This document shows, in pieces, positions 6,393 through 15,545 of a DNA stretch of 64,000 nucleotides. Numbering within the stretch: the stretch's first letter is position 1; each line of letters opens with the position of its first letter. The translations under genes and the position numbers were made by a program. This DNA is from PHAA01 sp022706565 (GTDB lineage: Bacteria > Bacillota > Syntrophomonadia > Syntrophomonadales > Syntrophomonadaceae): the NCBI GenBank assembly GCA_040769385.1, contig JAXGLD010000001.1, positions 558,001 through 622,000 on the forward strand, written 5' to 3'. A model generated the notes under the pieces. The model searched no databases, was not told where the DNA came from, and saw nothing but the letters and a program-made list of their open reading frames with translations.

Positions 6393-8852
6393 GTGGATAA
6401 GACCGAGATATACCCTTTCCAAAGAATAGAGAAAAACTCACGAGCTCATAAAAGGACAAAGAACAGGGAATCATCACGTCTCCGAATACCGGAGCTTAAG
6501 GTGGCGGCGGCAGGCACCCATGTAATTGCGGGATTACAGCAAGCCTTAACGCCTGCCAATGTCCTGGTCGCCCTGGGCGCGGTCATCATGGCACGAGCTT
6601 TTATCCTAAGCGAGTTGCTTCCTTATATATATGCCGTTATCGCTGCTTTCGGCTGGAAAAACCGGGAACGCTGCACGGTAGCGGTATTATTCGCCATCCT
6701 GGGCTTTGCCACCGTTCTCAGCGGCGCCCCATTGTGGAGCAACTTGATTACGGTGCTTATACTGGTAACGGTTATGTATTATGTTGATATACCAACCGAA
6801 AAGACCTGGTGGGGACTTCCGCTGCTCACAATGGCGGTGATATTTATCAGCAAGAGTACTTTGCTGGCGCTAACCGGGATCAGCTTTTACCAGGAGATGA
6901 TAATTATCTTCGAAGCCCTCCTGGCCGGGATACTTACCTTTGTTCTAATGATCAGCAGCGAGGTGCTGCGCAGCCGCAAGCCGCTGACCTTGTTCAGCTT
7001 TGAGGAGATGGCTTCTTTTGTCATCCTGGGTGTGGGTGTGATCATGGGTCTAAACGACATTCACCTATTGGGCCTGAGTATCAGCAGTGTCATCTGCAGG
7101 TTAGGAATCCTCATCGCCGCCTATCTGTGGGGGAGTGGGGCAGGCACTATGGTTGGTGTAATGTCCGGGATAATTCCCTCCATCACCTCCAATATCTTCG
7201 CCCAGAGTCTCGGGATATATGCACTCTCGGGATTGCTGGCCGGCCTGTTCAGAAACTTTGGCCGGATGGGGGTAATCATTGGTTTCATGATGGGCAACTT
7301 AGCCATCTCAATGTTTATCGCCGAAAACCAAGTCGCCTTAATGGGTATCTGGGAGACAGGGGTAGCCGGCTTGATATTTTTCTTGTTACCGGAATCTCTG
7401 AAAGAAAAGGTCACCCGTAAACCACTGGGCTCCAAAAAGCAACCGGTTATCAGCGGTGAACCGTTTGAGGAGCGCGTAAAGGCCAGTGTGAATGATCGTA
7501 TCCACCACCTGGCCAACGTATTTGACGAGTTGAGTTACACCTTCACTGCTGCCGCCCAAGCGGAACCCCATCCTCGCCCCATTGCCTACCTCAACTATTT
7601 ATACGATGAGTTGGCGCACGGATTTTGCGAGGGATGCAACCGCCATTGGAGATGTTGGGAGGAGGACTTTTCAGTCACATCTGAGCAGTTGTTGGAGATG
7701 TTTACGGTGGCTGAGACGGAGGGCCAGATTAACTACGAAAAATGCCCGGTTTCGTTTAAAAACAGGTGTCTCCACGGCCGTGAGCTGACCAGCGCCGTCA
7801 ATTATCTCTTTGACAACTTGCGTATGAGCGAATACTGGTCGGGTAAGATTGATGAATCCCGCGACCTGGTGGCCCGCCAACTGAAGGGGGTCAGTCAGGT
7901 TGTAAAGAATCTCGCCGAAGAGATAGAGATGGAGACCCAAATCGATTACGATTTGCGATCCGCATTACTGCAAGCCTGTCGCCGTCAGGGGATGGCTGTT
8001 AAAGATATAACGCCGATACGCGCCCGCGGTGAGGAAATCATGTTGGACATTATCGCTTCTGCCTGCGTGGAAGGGTCGGGGTGTGAAGCAGAAATAGCCC
8101 CTGCCATATCGGCCTTAATGGGTGAGAAGATGGAAGTGTGCGCCAAAAAATGTCCTTTGTTGAGAGGTCAGGGACCCTGCGAATTCAGCCTGCGGCGAGC
8201 CTTTGGGTACCATGCTCACAGCGCAGTGGCCCAAGTAGCACGCCAGGAAGTCTCAGGCGACAGTTATGTGATTACTACCCTAAAAGAAGGGAAAGAACTC
8301 CTGGTCCTGAGCGATGGCATGGGTGTGGGGGAACCGGCTTCAGTGCAGAGCCAGACGGCTGTAAAACTCCTGGAAAACATGCTGAACAGCGGCTTTAACA
8401 AGGAGGTTGCGCTCCATACCATCAATTCTGTTTTATTATTGCGTTCGACCACTGAGACATTCACCACCCTGGATATGATCTTGGTTGATCTCTATACGGC
8501 TGAGGTGGATTTTATAAAAACCGCCAGTGCCCCCAGTTTCATTAAGCAGGGACAACGGATAGCGATGATCAGCTCAAGTTCCCTGCCCATGGGTATACTG
8601 AAGGATGTGGAGGTGGTCAGCGAAAAAAGAAGCCTCCACAACGGCGACTTCGTCCTCATGATAAGCGACGGAGTCCTGGAGGCGTCACTTACCGTGCCCG
8701 GAGAAGACTGGATCACCAAATTGCTGGCTGGGCTCAATGAATATGACCCCCAGGTTATAGCCGAACTGGTCATCAGTGAGGCCTTGCGCCTCGCCAATGG
8801 CCAGCCACGCGATGACATGACGGCTATTTGTGTAAGGATCGACCGGCTCTGA
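6393..8852 (+). CDS. spoIIE: Stage II sporulation protein E, membrane serine phosphatase
   Basis: An 819-residue protein, near the usual 827. A basic N-terminal tail is followed by about ten membrane spans (residues 55-340), a central regulatory region with several cysteine pairs (CEGCNRHWRC, CAKKCPLL, residues 410-600), and a C-terminal PP2C-type phosphatase domain with GDSYV, LSDGMG and MISDGV motifs that hold metal-binding aspartates. SpoIIE dephosphorylates SpoIIAA at the polar septum to release sigma-F. GTG 6393 is chosen because GAGGAGG lies nine bases upstream; ATG 6366 would sit almost on the transcription start. The cysteine-rich centre is a clostridial trait by impression. Confidence 0.95.
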   Translation: MDKTEIYPFQRIEKNSRAHKRTKNRESSRLRIPELKVAAAGTHVIAGLQQALTPANVLVALGAVIMARAFILSELLPYIYAVIAAFGWKNRERCTVAVLFAILGFATVLSGAPLWSNLITVLILVTVMYYVDIPTEKTWWGLPLLTMAVIFISKSTLLALTGISFYQEMIIIFEALLAGILTFVLMISSEVLRSRKPLTLFSFEEMASFVILGVGVIMGLNDIHLLGLSISSVICRLGILIAAYLWGSGAGTMVGVMSGIIPSITSNIFAQSLGIYALSGLLAGLFRNFGRMGVIIGFMMGNLAISMFIAENQVALMGIWETGVAGLIFFLLPESLKEKVTRKPLGSKKQPVISGEPFEERVKASVNDRIHHLANVFDELSYTFTAAAQAEPHPRPIAYLNYLYDELAHGFCEGCNRHWRCWEEDFSVTSEQLLEMFTVAETEGQINYEKCPVSFKNRCLHGRELTSAVNYLFDNLRMSEYWSGKIDESRDLVARQLKGVSQVVKNLAEEIEMETQIDYDLRSALLQACRRQGMAVKDITPIRARGEEIMLDIIASACVEGSGCEAEIAPAISALMGEKMEVCAKKCPLLRGQGPCEFSLRRAFGYHAHSAVAQVARQEVSGDSYVITTLKEGKELLVLSDGMGVGEPASVQSQTAVKLLENMLNSGFNKEVALHTINSVLLLRSTTETFTTLDMILVDLYTAEVDFIKTASAPSFIKQGQRIAMISSSSLPMGILKDVEVVSEKRSLHNGDFVLMISDGVLEASLTVPGEDWITKLLAGLNEYDPQVIAELVISEALRLANGQPRDDMTAICVRIDRL

Positions 8853-8864
8853 GGCTGGTCGATC
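8837..8864. repeat. Inverted repeat spanning the spoIIE stop codon
   Basis: GATCGACCGGC and GCTGGTCGATC form an 11-bp stem (one G-T pair) with a six-base loop that contains the TGA stop of spoIIE. There is no T tract, so it is not a standard terminator; it may protect the mRNA 3' end. Confidence 0.6.
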
Positions 8865-8937
8865 ACCGGAAATATATTCTATGCAATAAGGTCGGTACTG
8901 CCAAGATGATCCTTCCATATTGAATCGTTATATATTG

Positions 8938-8963
8938 AGCCCCGGGTCCATGTCCCGGGGTTT
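8938..8963 (+). terminator. Terminator after spoIIE
   Basis: CCCCGGG and CCCGGGG form a perfect GC stem with a seven-base loop, followed by a weak T-rich tail (TTTACTATT). It separates spoIIE from tilS. Confidence 0.68.
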
Positions 8964-9019
8964 ACTATTGGCGGTAACTTGGGTAGCATACATATAACAG
9001 CCGCTCAGGAGAAAAGGAA

Positions 9020-10438
9020 ATGCTTAACAAAATCGAAAACTTCATATCCACCCACCATTTGGTGGAGTCCGGCGAACTGGTCGTTGTTGGAGTGTCAGGC
9101 GGGCCCGATTCCATGGCGCTCCTGCATATTTTGGTTGATTTATCCCCTCGGCTGGGTTTTAGAATCGCCGCCGCCCACTTGAACCATGGTCTGCGCCCAG
9201 AAGCGGACGAGGAGGAAGCATTCGTTCGGGAAGCCTGTCGCAAACTTGAGGTTGCTTGTTTTACCCAAAAAGTAGCGGTAGAGGAGTTGGCCCGGGCGAG
9301 AAAAGCCGGGCTGGAAGAAACCGGTCGTTATGCACGATACAACTTCTTCGAGGAGCTGCGGCAGCAAATCGGCGGCCATCGCATTGCTACCGCTCATCAC
9401 AGTGATGATGTGGCTGAGAGTGTACTACTGCATTTGCTTAGGGGTTCGGGGATTAAAGGCTTGCGCGGTATTCTGCCTTTAAATGGGTTGATCATCCGTC
9501 CTTTACTACGGGTCAGCAAGCAAGAACTATTGCAATATCTGGAGCTTAAGCTAATCCCTTATTGCCGTGATGAGTCCAATAGCGACCCATATTATCTGCG
9601 CAATCGCATAAGGCACAAACTCATACCACTGCTGGAAAAGGAATTCAACCCCCGTATAGTGGACAAACTAAACCAGTTAGCAACCATTGCCGGGGATGAA
9701 AACCAGGTCATGGAGGAACAAACCCAGATGGTATGGAATGAGGTACGGTTGGCGCAGGACTCGTCAACAGTGGTTGTGGATAACCGCGTATTAACTGGCC
9801 TGCCGCGCGGGTTTCAGCGCCGTATCGTTCTAAAGGCCCTGAATCAATTGGCCACTACCGCAGAATGGAGCCTGGAGGACGTAGAAGCGATACTTGCCTT
9901 GAGCGCCAGGGAGAAGGTCGGTTCTGCCTTGAACCTGCATCTGAAAAGGGGAGTTCGGGTAAACAAGAGTTATGATACAATGGTATTTACCATTCAGCCG
10001 GCAGTCCGGACCCAATTTAAGTATGAATTGCCGGTGCCGGGGAAGGTGGCAATACCTGAATTGGGCCAATCTTACCGGGTCAGTTTGGTAGTTGGAAATG
10101 ATTATGTACCAGGGCCGGATGTAACGGGTTTAGACTTTGAATGCTTGCCCCAACCCCTCTGGCTGCGTTCCCGCCAGAATGGAGACTATTATGTTCCCCC
10201 CGGGTTTAAAGGCCGCAAGAAGCTGAAAAAATGCCTGGCCGAAGCCCGAATACCTTATAACCAAAGAGATCAGGTGGTTCTTGTGACCGGGGACGGGCAT
10301 GAGGTGTACGCGGCACTGGGACTCTTCATAGCTGATAAAGCTGTAGTAGGCAGCCACACCAGGTTAGTGCTGAGAATAGAGTCCAGCCCGATGGGAACAA
10401 CGACGCCAGGCCACACCGGCGACCGTTTGGTTGAATAG
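9020..10438 (+). CDS. tilS: tRNA(Ile)-lysidine synthase
   Basis: A 472-residue enzyme that uses ATP and lysine to convert C34 of tRNA-Ile2 to lysidine, changing AUG to AUA decoding. The PP-loop SGGPDS is at residues 26-31, the RYxR-type segment RYARYNFF is near 102-109 and the HHSDD region near 125. A C-terminal TilS domain (about 370-455) is present, so this is the long form. It starts at ATG 9020 after AGGAGAAAAGGAA. In B. subtilis hprT follows; here it is missing and ftsH follows directly. Confidence 0.96.
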   Translation: MLNKIENFISTHHLVESGELVVVGVSGGPDSMALLHILVDLSPRLGFRIAAAHLNHGLRPEADEEEAFVREACRKLEVACFTQKVAVEELARARKAGLEETGRYARYNFFEELRQQIGGHRIATAHHSDDVAESVLLHLLRGSGIKGLRGILPLNGLIIRPLLRVSKQELLQYLELKLIPYCRDESNSDPYYLRNRIRHKLIPLLEKEFNPRIVDKLNQLATIAGDENQVMEEQTQMVWNEVRLAQDSSTVVVDNRVLTGLPRGFQRRIVLKALNQLATTAEWSLEDVEAILALSAREKVGSALNLHLKRGVRVNKSYDTMVFTIQPAVRTQFKYELPVPGKVAIPELGQSYRVSLVVGNDYVPGPDVTGLDFECLPQPLWLRSRQNGDYYVPPGFKGRKKLKKCLAEARIPYNQRDQVVLVTGDGHEVYAALGLFIADKAVVGSHTRLVLRIESSPMGTTTPGHTGDRLVE

Positions 10439-10459
10439 CTTGGCCGGTTATGCTAAAAT
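10431..10459 (+). promoter_or_regulatory. Sigma-A promoter for ftsH
   Basis: TTGAAT (10431-10436) and TAAAAT (10454-10459) are separated by 17 bases, and TG at 10451-10452 gives an extended -10. The -35 element overlaps the tilS stop codon. The predicted start lies about 50 bases before ftsH. Confidence 0.62.
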
Positions 10460-10517
10460 ATACCATGCTTTTTAGGATTTTCTAACTGATTGCCGCGCAA
10501 TCAGAGGAGGTACGTGT

Positions 10518-12341
10518 TTGGATAGAGTTCTTAAAAATGTAGCTATTTATGTGCTCATTGTTCTGCTGGCTTTATTTGCAGTGCGACTGACCTCGCCGCC
10601 GGAGGTTGAGCCGCAGCCGCTATCTTATTCGCAGTTTTACGCGAAAGTAGTAGCTGGAGAAGTGGTTTCTGCTGAAGCCGAAGTTGACGAATTGGTTTAC
10701 AACATAACCGCCTATATGAAAAACGGGGCGATAGTAACGGTCCCGGCCCCAAAAGAGAGCGATATAATCCAGGTCATGCAGGCCAATGGAGTGGAGATCA
10801 ATACACCGCCGGTGCCGCCCCCCAAGTGGTGGGTAAGCCTGCTGGGAACGCTGTTGCCGATCATGATCTTGATTATTTTATTGTTGTTCATAATGAACCA
10901 AACCCAGGGTGGGGGCAACAAGGTTATGCAATTTGGCCGTAGCAAGGCGCGGTTGATGAGCGGTGAAGAAGTCAAGACAACGTTTAAAGATGTAGCTGGC
11001 GCGGAAGAGGCCAAAGAAGAGATGGCTGAGGTAGTGGAGTTCCTCAAGAATCCCCAGAAATTCATCTCTATCGGAGCCAAGATCCCCCGCGGGGTCCTGC
11101 TCTACGGAGCACCCGGTACCGGCAAGACCCTAATGGCTAAAGCAGTAGCGGGAGAAGCGGGGGTACCTTTTTTCTCCATCAGCGGATCCGATTTTGTGGA
11201 GATGTTCGTGGGGGTAGGCGCGGCCCGGGTCAGAGATCTTTTTGAGAATGCCAAGAAAAATGCTCCATGTATAGTATTTATTGATGAAATAGATGCGGTT
11301 GGCCGGCAACGCGGGGCAGGATTGGGGGGAGGCCACGACGAGAGAGAGCAGACCCTCAATCAATTGCTGGTGGAGATGGATGGATTCAGCACTAATGAAG
11401 GCATCATCGTAATGGCTTCCACCAACCGACCAGATATATTGGACCCAGCTTTGCTCCGGCCGGGGCGGTTCGATCGTCACATCCTTATAGACCGTCCGGA
11501 TGTGAAGGGGAGAGAAGCTATTTTGGAGGTTCATGTCAAGGAGAAGCCCCTGGCTGACAATGTCAACCTGGAGATCCTGGCCAAACGAACCCCGGGATTC
11601 ACCGGGGCCGATCTGGCCAACATGGTCAATGAGGCGGCCCTCTTGTCAGCCCGGCGGGATAAAGAAAAAATCGGGATGGAGGAATTAGAAGAATCTATCG
11701 AGAGGGTTTTGGCTGGACCAGAAAAGAAAACCAGGGTAATCTCAGAAAAAGAGAAAAAGCTGGTTGCATATCACGAAGCGGGTCATGCAATCGTTGCTTA
11801 CAACCTGCCCCACACCGATAAACTTCATAAGATTTCGATCATCCCCAGGGGCAGAGCCGGCGGTTATACCCTGTTGTTGCCGGAAGAAGACCGCAATTAT
11901 ATTACCCGCTCCTATATGCTGGATGAGGTGGCTACCCTGCTAGGGGGAAGAGTGGCGGAAGCCATGGTTCTGCAGGATATCAGCACCGGAGCCCAGAACG
12001 ATTTGGAAAGGGCCAGCGCCATCCTGCGCAAGATGATTACCGAATACGGCATGAGCGAGGAATTGGGTCCGCTTACCTACGGACATAAGAGTGAAGAGGT
12101 CTTTTTAGGCCGAGACATCAGTCGGGACCGCAACTATTCGGATGCGGTGGCCTATGCGATCGACAAAGAGGCCAAACAGTATATGGAAAACAGCTATAAA
12201 AAGGCTGAGACCATCCTGCGAACCAATATGGACCGGCTACACCTGGTTGCATCTATACTAATCGAAAAGGAAACCATCGATGCTGATGAATTCGAAGAAA
12301 TCATGCAATCCACACCATTGAACACTACCCCTGAAAGTTAG
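10518..12341 (+). CDS. ftsH: ATP-dependent zinc metalloprotease FtsH
   Basis: A 607-residue membrane AAA+ protease that degrades misfolded membrane proteins and regulatory proteins. It has two membrane spans (about residues 8-24 and 107-127) around a small external domain, Walker A GAPGTGKT (197-204), Walker B with IVFIDEIDAVG, the second region of homology, and the zinc motif HEAGH (419-423). The TTG start at 10518 follows GAGGAGG at seven bases. It has its own promoter overlapping the end of tilS. Confidence 0.97.
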   Translation: MDRVLKNVAIYVLIVLLALFAVRLTSPPEVEPQPLSYSQFYAKVVAGEVVSAEAEVDELVYNITAYMKNGAIVTVPAPKESDIIQVMQANGVEINTPPVPPPKWWVSLLGTLLPIMILIILLLFIMNQTQGGGNKVMQFGRSKARLMSGEEVKTTFKDVAGAEEAKEEMAEVVEFLKNPQKFISIGAKIPRGVLLYGAPGTGKTLMAKAVAGEAGVPFFSISGSDFVEMFVGVGAARVRDLFENAKKNAPCIVFIDEIDAVGRQRGAGLGGGHDEREQTLNQLLVEMDGFSTNEGIIVMASTNRPDILDPALLRPGRFDRHILIDRPDVKGREAILEVHVKEKPLADNVNLEILAKRTPGFTGADLANMVNEAALLSARRDKEKIGMEELEESIERVLAGPEKKTRVISEKEKKLVAYHEAGHAIVAYNLPHTDKLHKISIIPRGRAGGYTLLLPEEDRNYITRSYMLDEVATLLGGRVAEAMVLQDISTGAQNDLERASAILRKMITEYGMSEELGPLTYGHKSEEVFLGRDISRDRNYSDAVAYAIDKEAKQYMENSYKKAETILRTNMDRLHLVASILIEKETIDADEFEEIMQSTPLNTTPES

Positions 12342-12364
12342 ATACCCCTATCTGAGTCTATGAC

Positions 12365-12387
12365 TGAGGCGGGCGAATCCTGCCTCA
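12365..12387. repeat. Hairpin between ftsH and folP
   Basis: TGAGGCGGG and CCTGCCTCA form a nine-pair stem (one G-T) with a five-base loop, 26 bases before the folP start. No T tract follows. It could be a transcript boundary or an attenuating structure. Confidence 0.5.
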
Positions 12388-12412
12388 CCAACATATTCAT
12401 TAGAGGGTTGAG

Positions 12413-13606
12413 ATGAACGGTAATTATGCAACACTGATTTCCAATCAGTCGGAGGCTAAACGATTCTTGGAGGAGATCGGCGCCAGTCCAGCCGGGGTGC
12501 AATATATGGTTCCCAAGGGGGTCTGGCGTTGTATCAAGTTGAGAAACATCTCCGATCGAGCTGCCAATATAATTAAGCAGGAGATGCTCTCCAAGGGGGG
12601 AGAGGCAGCAGTTGCCAAAGAAGCGATAATGAGTCAGGGGACCCACGATGTATTGATTATGGGCACATTGCGCCAATTTCAACGACTGACGGAAAAACTA
12701 CGCCAACAGCCTTTTGGCTTGAAAGATGTAGCCCAGGATATCACGGCTATACTGGCCAATCTGGAAACCCGGCAATGGAACATGAAACTGGCCCATAGCC
12801 GCATCCTGGAACTCGGATCACAGACCAAGATTATGGGTATACTGAACGTTACGCCCGACTCCTTTTCGGATGGAGGGCGTTTTTTTGATACCAAACGGGC
12901 AGTGGCGCATGCCTTGGAAATGACTGCTGAGGGAGCTGACATAATCGATATCGGGGGGGCTTCGTCACGGCCCGGTTGCCAAATAGCGGACGTAGAAGAA
13001 GAATTGAAACGGATTCTCCCGGTGGTAGAAAGCCTGGCGGGCCAGAACTTGATTTTATCCATAGACACTTTCCGGGCTCGGGTAGCGGAGGCAGCTTTAC
13101 AGTCTGGAGCCCATATTATTAATGATATTGGCGCCTTGGAAATGGATGATAGCTTGGCAGAGGTAGTGGGTCGATGGCAAGCCGGCCTGGTGCTGATGCA
13201 CAATCGCCTGCAGGTTAGACCAGGCCAAGGGTATGCTAACCTGGTGGACGATGTAATCATGGAATTGCAGCAGGCTGTAGACAGAGCCCAGGCGGGTGGG
13301 GTGAGTTTGGAGCAGGTGATCATCGATCCCGGCCTGGGATTTGGAAAAACCACCGCCCAAAACCTTACCTTAATCAGGCGTCTGCAGGATTTTCGCAGTC
13401 TGGGCCGGCCCATTCTGGTCGGGGCTTCGCGCAAAGGTTTCATCGGGGAGGTCCTTGGTCTAGAAGTGGAACGGCGCCTGGAAGGCAGTCTGGCGGCGGC
13501 AGTCTCGGCAGCCATGAATGGAGCCTGTATTCTCCGGGTGCATGATGTCAGGGAAACCAAGCTGGCGGTCCAGGTTGCAGATGAGATAAGGAGGGCCAAT
13601 GGATAG
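12413..13606 (+). CDS. folP: Dihydropteroate synthase with N-terminal extension
   Basis: A 397-residue protein. The catalytic TIM barrel starts near residue 140 with MGILNVTPDSFSDGG and continues with DIGGASSRPG, the ND-I segment IINDIGA, DPGLGFGKT and the SRKGFIG motif near the C-terminus. It condenses p-aminobenzoate with dihydropterin pyrophosphate in folate synthesis. The first 135 residues are an extra domain found in many clostridial versions and of unknown role. The last eight bases overlap folB, giving translational coupling in folP-folB-folK. Confidence 0.95.
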   Translation: MNGNYATLISNQSEAKRFLEEIGASPAGVQYMVPKGVWRCIKLRNISDRAANIIKQEMLSKGGEAAVAKEAIMSQGTHDVLIMGTLRQFQRLTEKLRQQPFGLKDVAQDITAILANLETRQWNMKLAHSRILELGSQTKIMGILNVTPDSFSDGGRFFDTKRAVAHALEMTAEGADIIDIGGASSRPGCQIADVEEELKRILPVVESLAGQNLILSIDTFRARVAEAALQSGAHIINDIGALEMDDSLAEVVGRWQAGLVLMHNRLQVRPGQGYANLVDDVIMELQQAVDRAQAGGVSLEQVIIDPGLGFGKTTAQNLTLIRRLQDFRSLGRPILVGASRKGFIGEVLGLEVERRLEGSLAAAVSAAMNGACILRVHDVRETKLAVQVADEIRRANG

Positions 13607-13961
13607 CATTATAGCCCGCGGCTTAACCTTCAAAGCCTATCATGGTCTCTATGAACATGAGACACAGCAGGGTCAGGAGTTCCGGGTGGATCTGGAGATT
13701 TTTGCAGAGCTCTCCAAAGCGGGACAGAGCGACCAGATTGAAAACACCATAGATTATGCCCGGGTCTTCAAGATTGTGGAGGAAATAGTGACAGCTACTC
13801 GCGTCACCCTTATTGAGACTCTGGCAGAGAATATCGCCCAAGCCCTATTATGCTCATTTCCGCTGATGAAAGCTATAGAGGTAACGGTTTACAAGCCCGA
13901 GGCCCCGGTGGCGGGCGAGTTTGAATATTTTGCCGTAAAAATATTTCGGAGCCGGGAATAA
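13599..13961 (+). CDS. folB: Dihydroneopterin aldolase
   Basis: A 120-residue enzyme of the T-fold family that cleaves dihydroneopterin to hydroxymethyl-dihydropterin and glycolaldehyde. The start ARGLTFKAYHGLYEHE and the ETLAEN segment containing the substrate-binding glutamate are typical, as is the KPEAPV motif near the end. The ATG at 13599 lies within the folP 3' end, behind AAGGAGG. Confidence 0.96.
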   Translation: MDSIIARGLTFKAYHGLYEHETQQGQEFRVDLEIFAELSKAGQSDQIENTIDYARVFKIVEEIVTATRVTLIETLAENIAQALLCSFPLMKAIEVTVYKPEAPVAGEFEYFAVKIFRSRE

Positions 13962-14007
13962 AACCTTGCTCTCCTTGACGCGAGTGTGCTAGTTTATAGG
14001 TGAAAAA

Positions 14008-14499
14008 ATGTATACTAAAGCATACATCGGGCTTGGCTCGAATGTGGGTGACAAAAAAGCAAATCTGGCCCGGGCCCGTTTTCTTATTGAAGGGCTTAAG
14101 GGTGTTAGAATAAGCAAGCAATCATCGCTTTATGAAACCGCCCCTTGGGGCAAAACAGACCAGGATGATTTTATCAACCAGGTCATTGAGATAGAAACCG
14201 AATTACGCCCCCTGGAATTACTGCACCAACTGCAAGCAATTGAAATTAAATTGGGACGCCGGAGAGAAGTACACTGGGGTCCCCGGAATATAGACCTGGA
14301 TGTTCTCCTGTACGGTAGGGAGACCATCGATCTAGAGGAATTGAAGGTTCCTCACCCATACCTGATGCAACGGCTGTTCGTCCTGATCCCGCTCGCGGAA
14401 ATTGATTCTGAACTGGTTTTTCCGGATGGATCGAAGATAGGGGAGGTATTGCTAAGGTTAACAAAAAGCGCTGATACGGGCGACTTACGAAAACTTTAA
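14008..14499 (+). CDS. folK: Hydroxymethyl-dihydropterin pyrophosphokinase
   Basis: A 163-residue HPPK that transfers pyrophosphate from ATP to hydroxymethyl-dihydropterin. The signature regions are YIGLGSNVGDK (residues 6-16), the YETAPWGKTDQDDFINQV substrate loop, and WGPRNIDLDVLLYG with the metal-binding aspartates. It completes the folP-folB-folK operon. The ribosome binding site is weak (GTGAAAAA). Confidence 0.96.
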   Translation: MYTKAYIGLGSNVGDKKANLARARFLIEGLKGVRISKQSSLYETAPWGKTDQDDFINQVIEIETELRPLELLHQLQAIEIKLGRRREVHWGPRNIDLDVLLYGRETIDLEELKVPHPYLMQRLFVLIPLAEIDSELVFPDGSKIGEVLLRLTKSADTGDLRKL

Positions 14500-14572
14500 A
14501 GAAATCGGATGTCCTCGACGCCCCTGTTGAGGAACTGCTTGTATCTCTTTGGAGAACGAGACGGGGAATGAC

Positions 14573-14606
14573 AGGGAGGGTCGAAGATTTTTGCGTCCCT
14601 TTTTTT
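14573..14606 (+). terminator. Possible terminator after folK
   Basis: AGGGA (14573-14577) can pair with TCCCT (14596-14600), followed by seven T. The stem is short, so the call rests mainly on the T tract and on the start of a new unit right after it. The preceding GGGGAATGACAGGG may belong to a dispersed intergenic repeat. Confidence 0.38.
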
Positions 14607-14623
14607 AAGTGAGGAGGGATATC

Positions 14624-15514
14624 TTGACCAAGCAGATAGGTATTATCGGGACAGGAGTGGTTGGCACCGCTGTTGGGGTGATTCTTAACCGCCGGGGATA
14701 TGAGATAGCCGGGGTTTATGATGTTAATTCCGAATCAACTGCCCAATTAGCGGATGAAACCGGCTGTCGGGTATTTACGGACCCCAGCCAGCTTTCCTGT
14801 TCTGCTGAGATACTGTTCATTACCGTCAATGACAGTGCTATTGGTCAAATAGCGGCAGTCTTAGCCGATAGCGGTGCGTTTCGAAATGGGCAGATCATAA
14901 TTCATATGAGTGGGGCTCATTCAGCGGAGATATTGGCCCCAGCCAGGGAGTTTAAAGCTCAGGTGCTATCGGTTCACCCCTTACAATCATTTGCGAGCCT
15001 GATGGGAGCCATAGAAAGTCTGCCTGGTTCGGTTTTTAGCATACAAGGGGATGAGGCAGCCTACGAAACCGCGATTGAACTGGTGGAGGCCTTGGGCGGC
15101 GAATATTTTTTTATCCCCGAGGAGGGCAAACCGCTGTATCACGCCGGGGCTTGCGTGGTGTCCAACTACCTGGTGACATTGATCGACCTGGGGGCAAGAT
15201 TATTGGAAGCATCCGGTATTCCCGCCGGTCAGTCAAGCCGGGCGTTGATGCCCTTGGTGCGGGGCACGCTAGGTAATATTGAACGGGTGGGCATACCCGC
15301 CGCCCTAACCGGTCCAATCGCCCGGGGTGATGTTGCTACGGTGGCCAAGCACCTCGAATGCATGCGCGATTTAGCTGGGGACATGGTTGAATTATATCGG
15401 GTACTGGGATTCTACACCGCTCCCATCGCCAGGTCCAAAGGCACTATAGATGAAGCCAGAATGGCTGAATTTCGCGATTTGCTCGGTCCCAATGCTAATG
15501 GGGATGAAGAATAG
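14624..15514 (+). CDS. Rossmann-fold/DUF2520 reductase, probable PanG-type ketopantoate reductase
   Basis: A 296-residue protein with an N-terminal Rossmann motif (IGIIGTGVVGTAVG, residues 5-18), a conserved HPLQSF segment near residue 122 and a helical DUF2520 C-terminal domain. It immediately precedes panB-panC-panD and no panE is seen, so it is a good candidate for the NAD(P)H-dependent ketopantoate reductase that makes pantoate. The alternative ketopantoate reductase PanG, described in Francisella and some Firmicutes, is to my knowledge of this type; that link is recalled, not tested. TTG 14624 follows GGAGGG; GTG 14609 is less likely. Confidence 0.78.
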   Translation: MTKQIGIIGTGVVGTAVGVILNRRGYEIAGVYDVNSESTAQLADETGCRVFTDPSQLSCSAEILFITVNDSAIGQIAAVLADSGAFRNGQIIIHMSGAHSAEILAPAREFKAQVLSVHPLQSFASLMGAIESLPGSVFSIQGDEAAYETAIELVEALGGEYFFIPEEGKPLYHAGACVVSNYLVTLIDLGARLLEASGIPAGQSSRALMPLVRGTLGNIERVGIPAALTGPIARGDVATVAKHLECMRDLAGDMVELYRVLGFYTAPIARSKGTIDEARMAEFRDLLGPNANGDEE

Positions 15515-15545
15515 AACCAAAAGAATTGCAGAGGGGGATCAGATT

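Noticed and set aside
12679..13599. A 306-codon minus-strand frame across folP
   Set aside because: Its Ser/Arg/Thr-rich composition is typical of an antisense shadow, and folP is certain.
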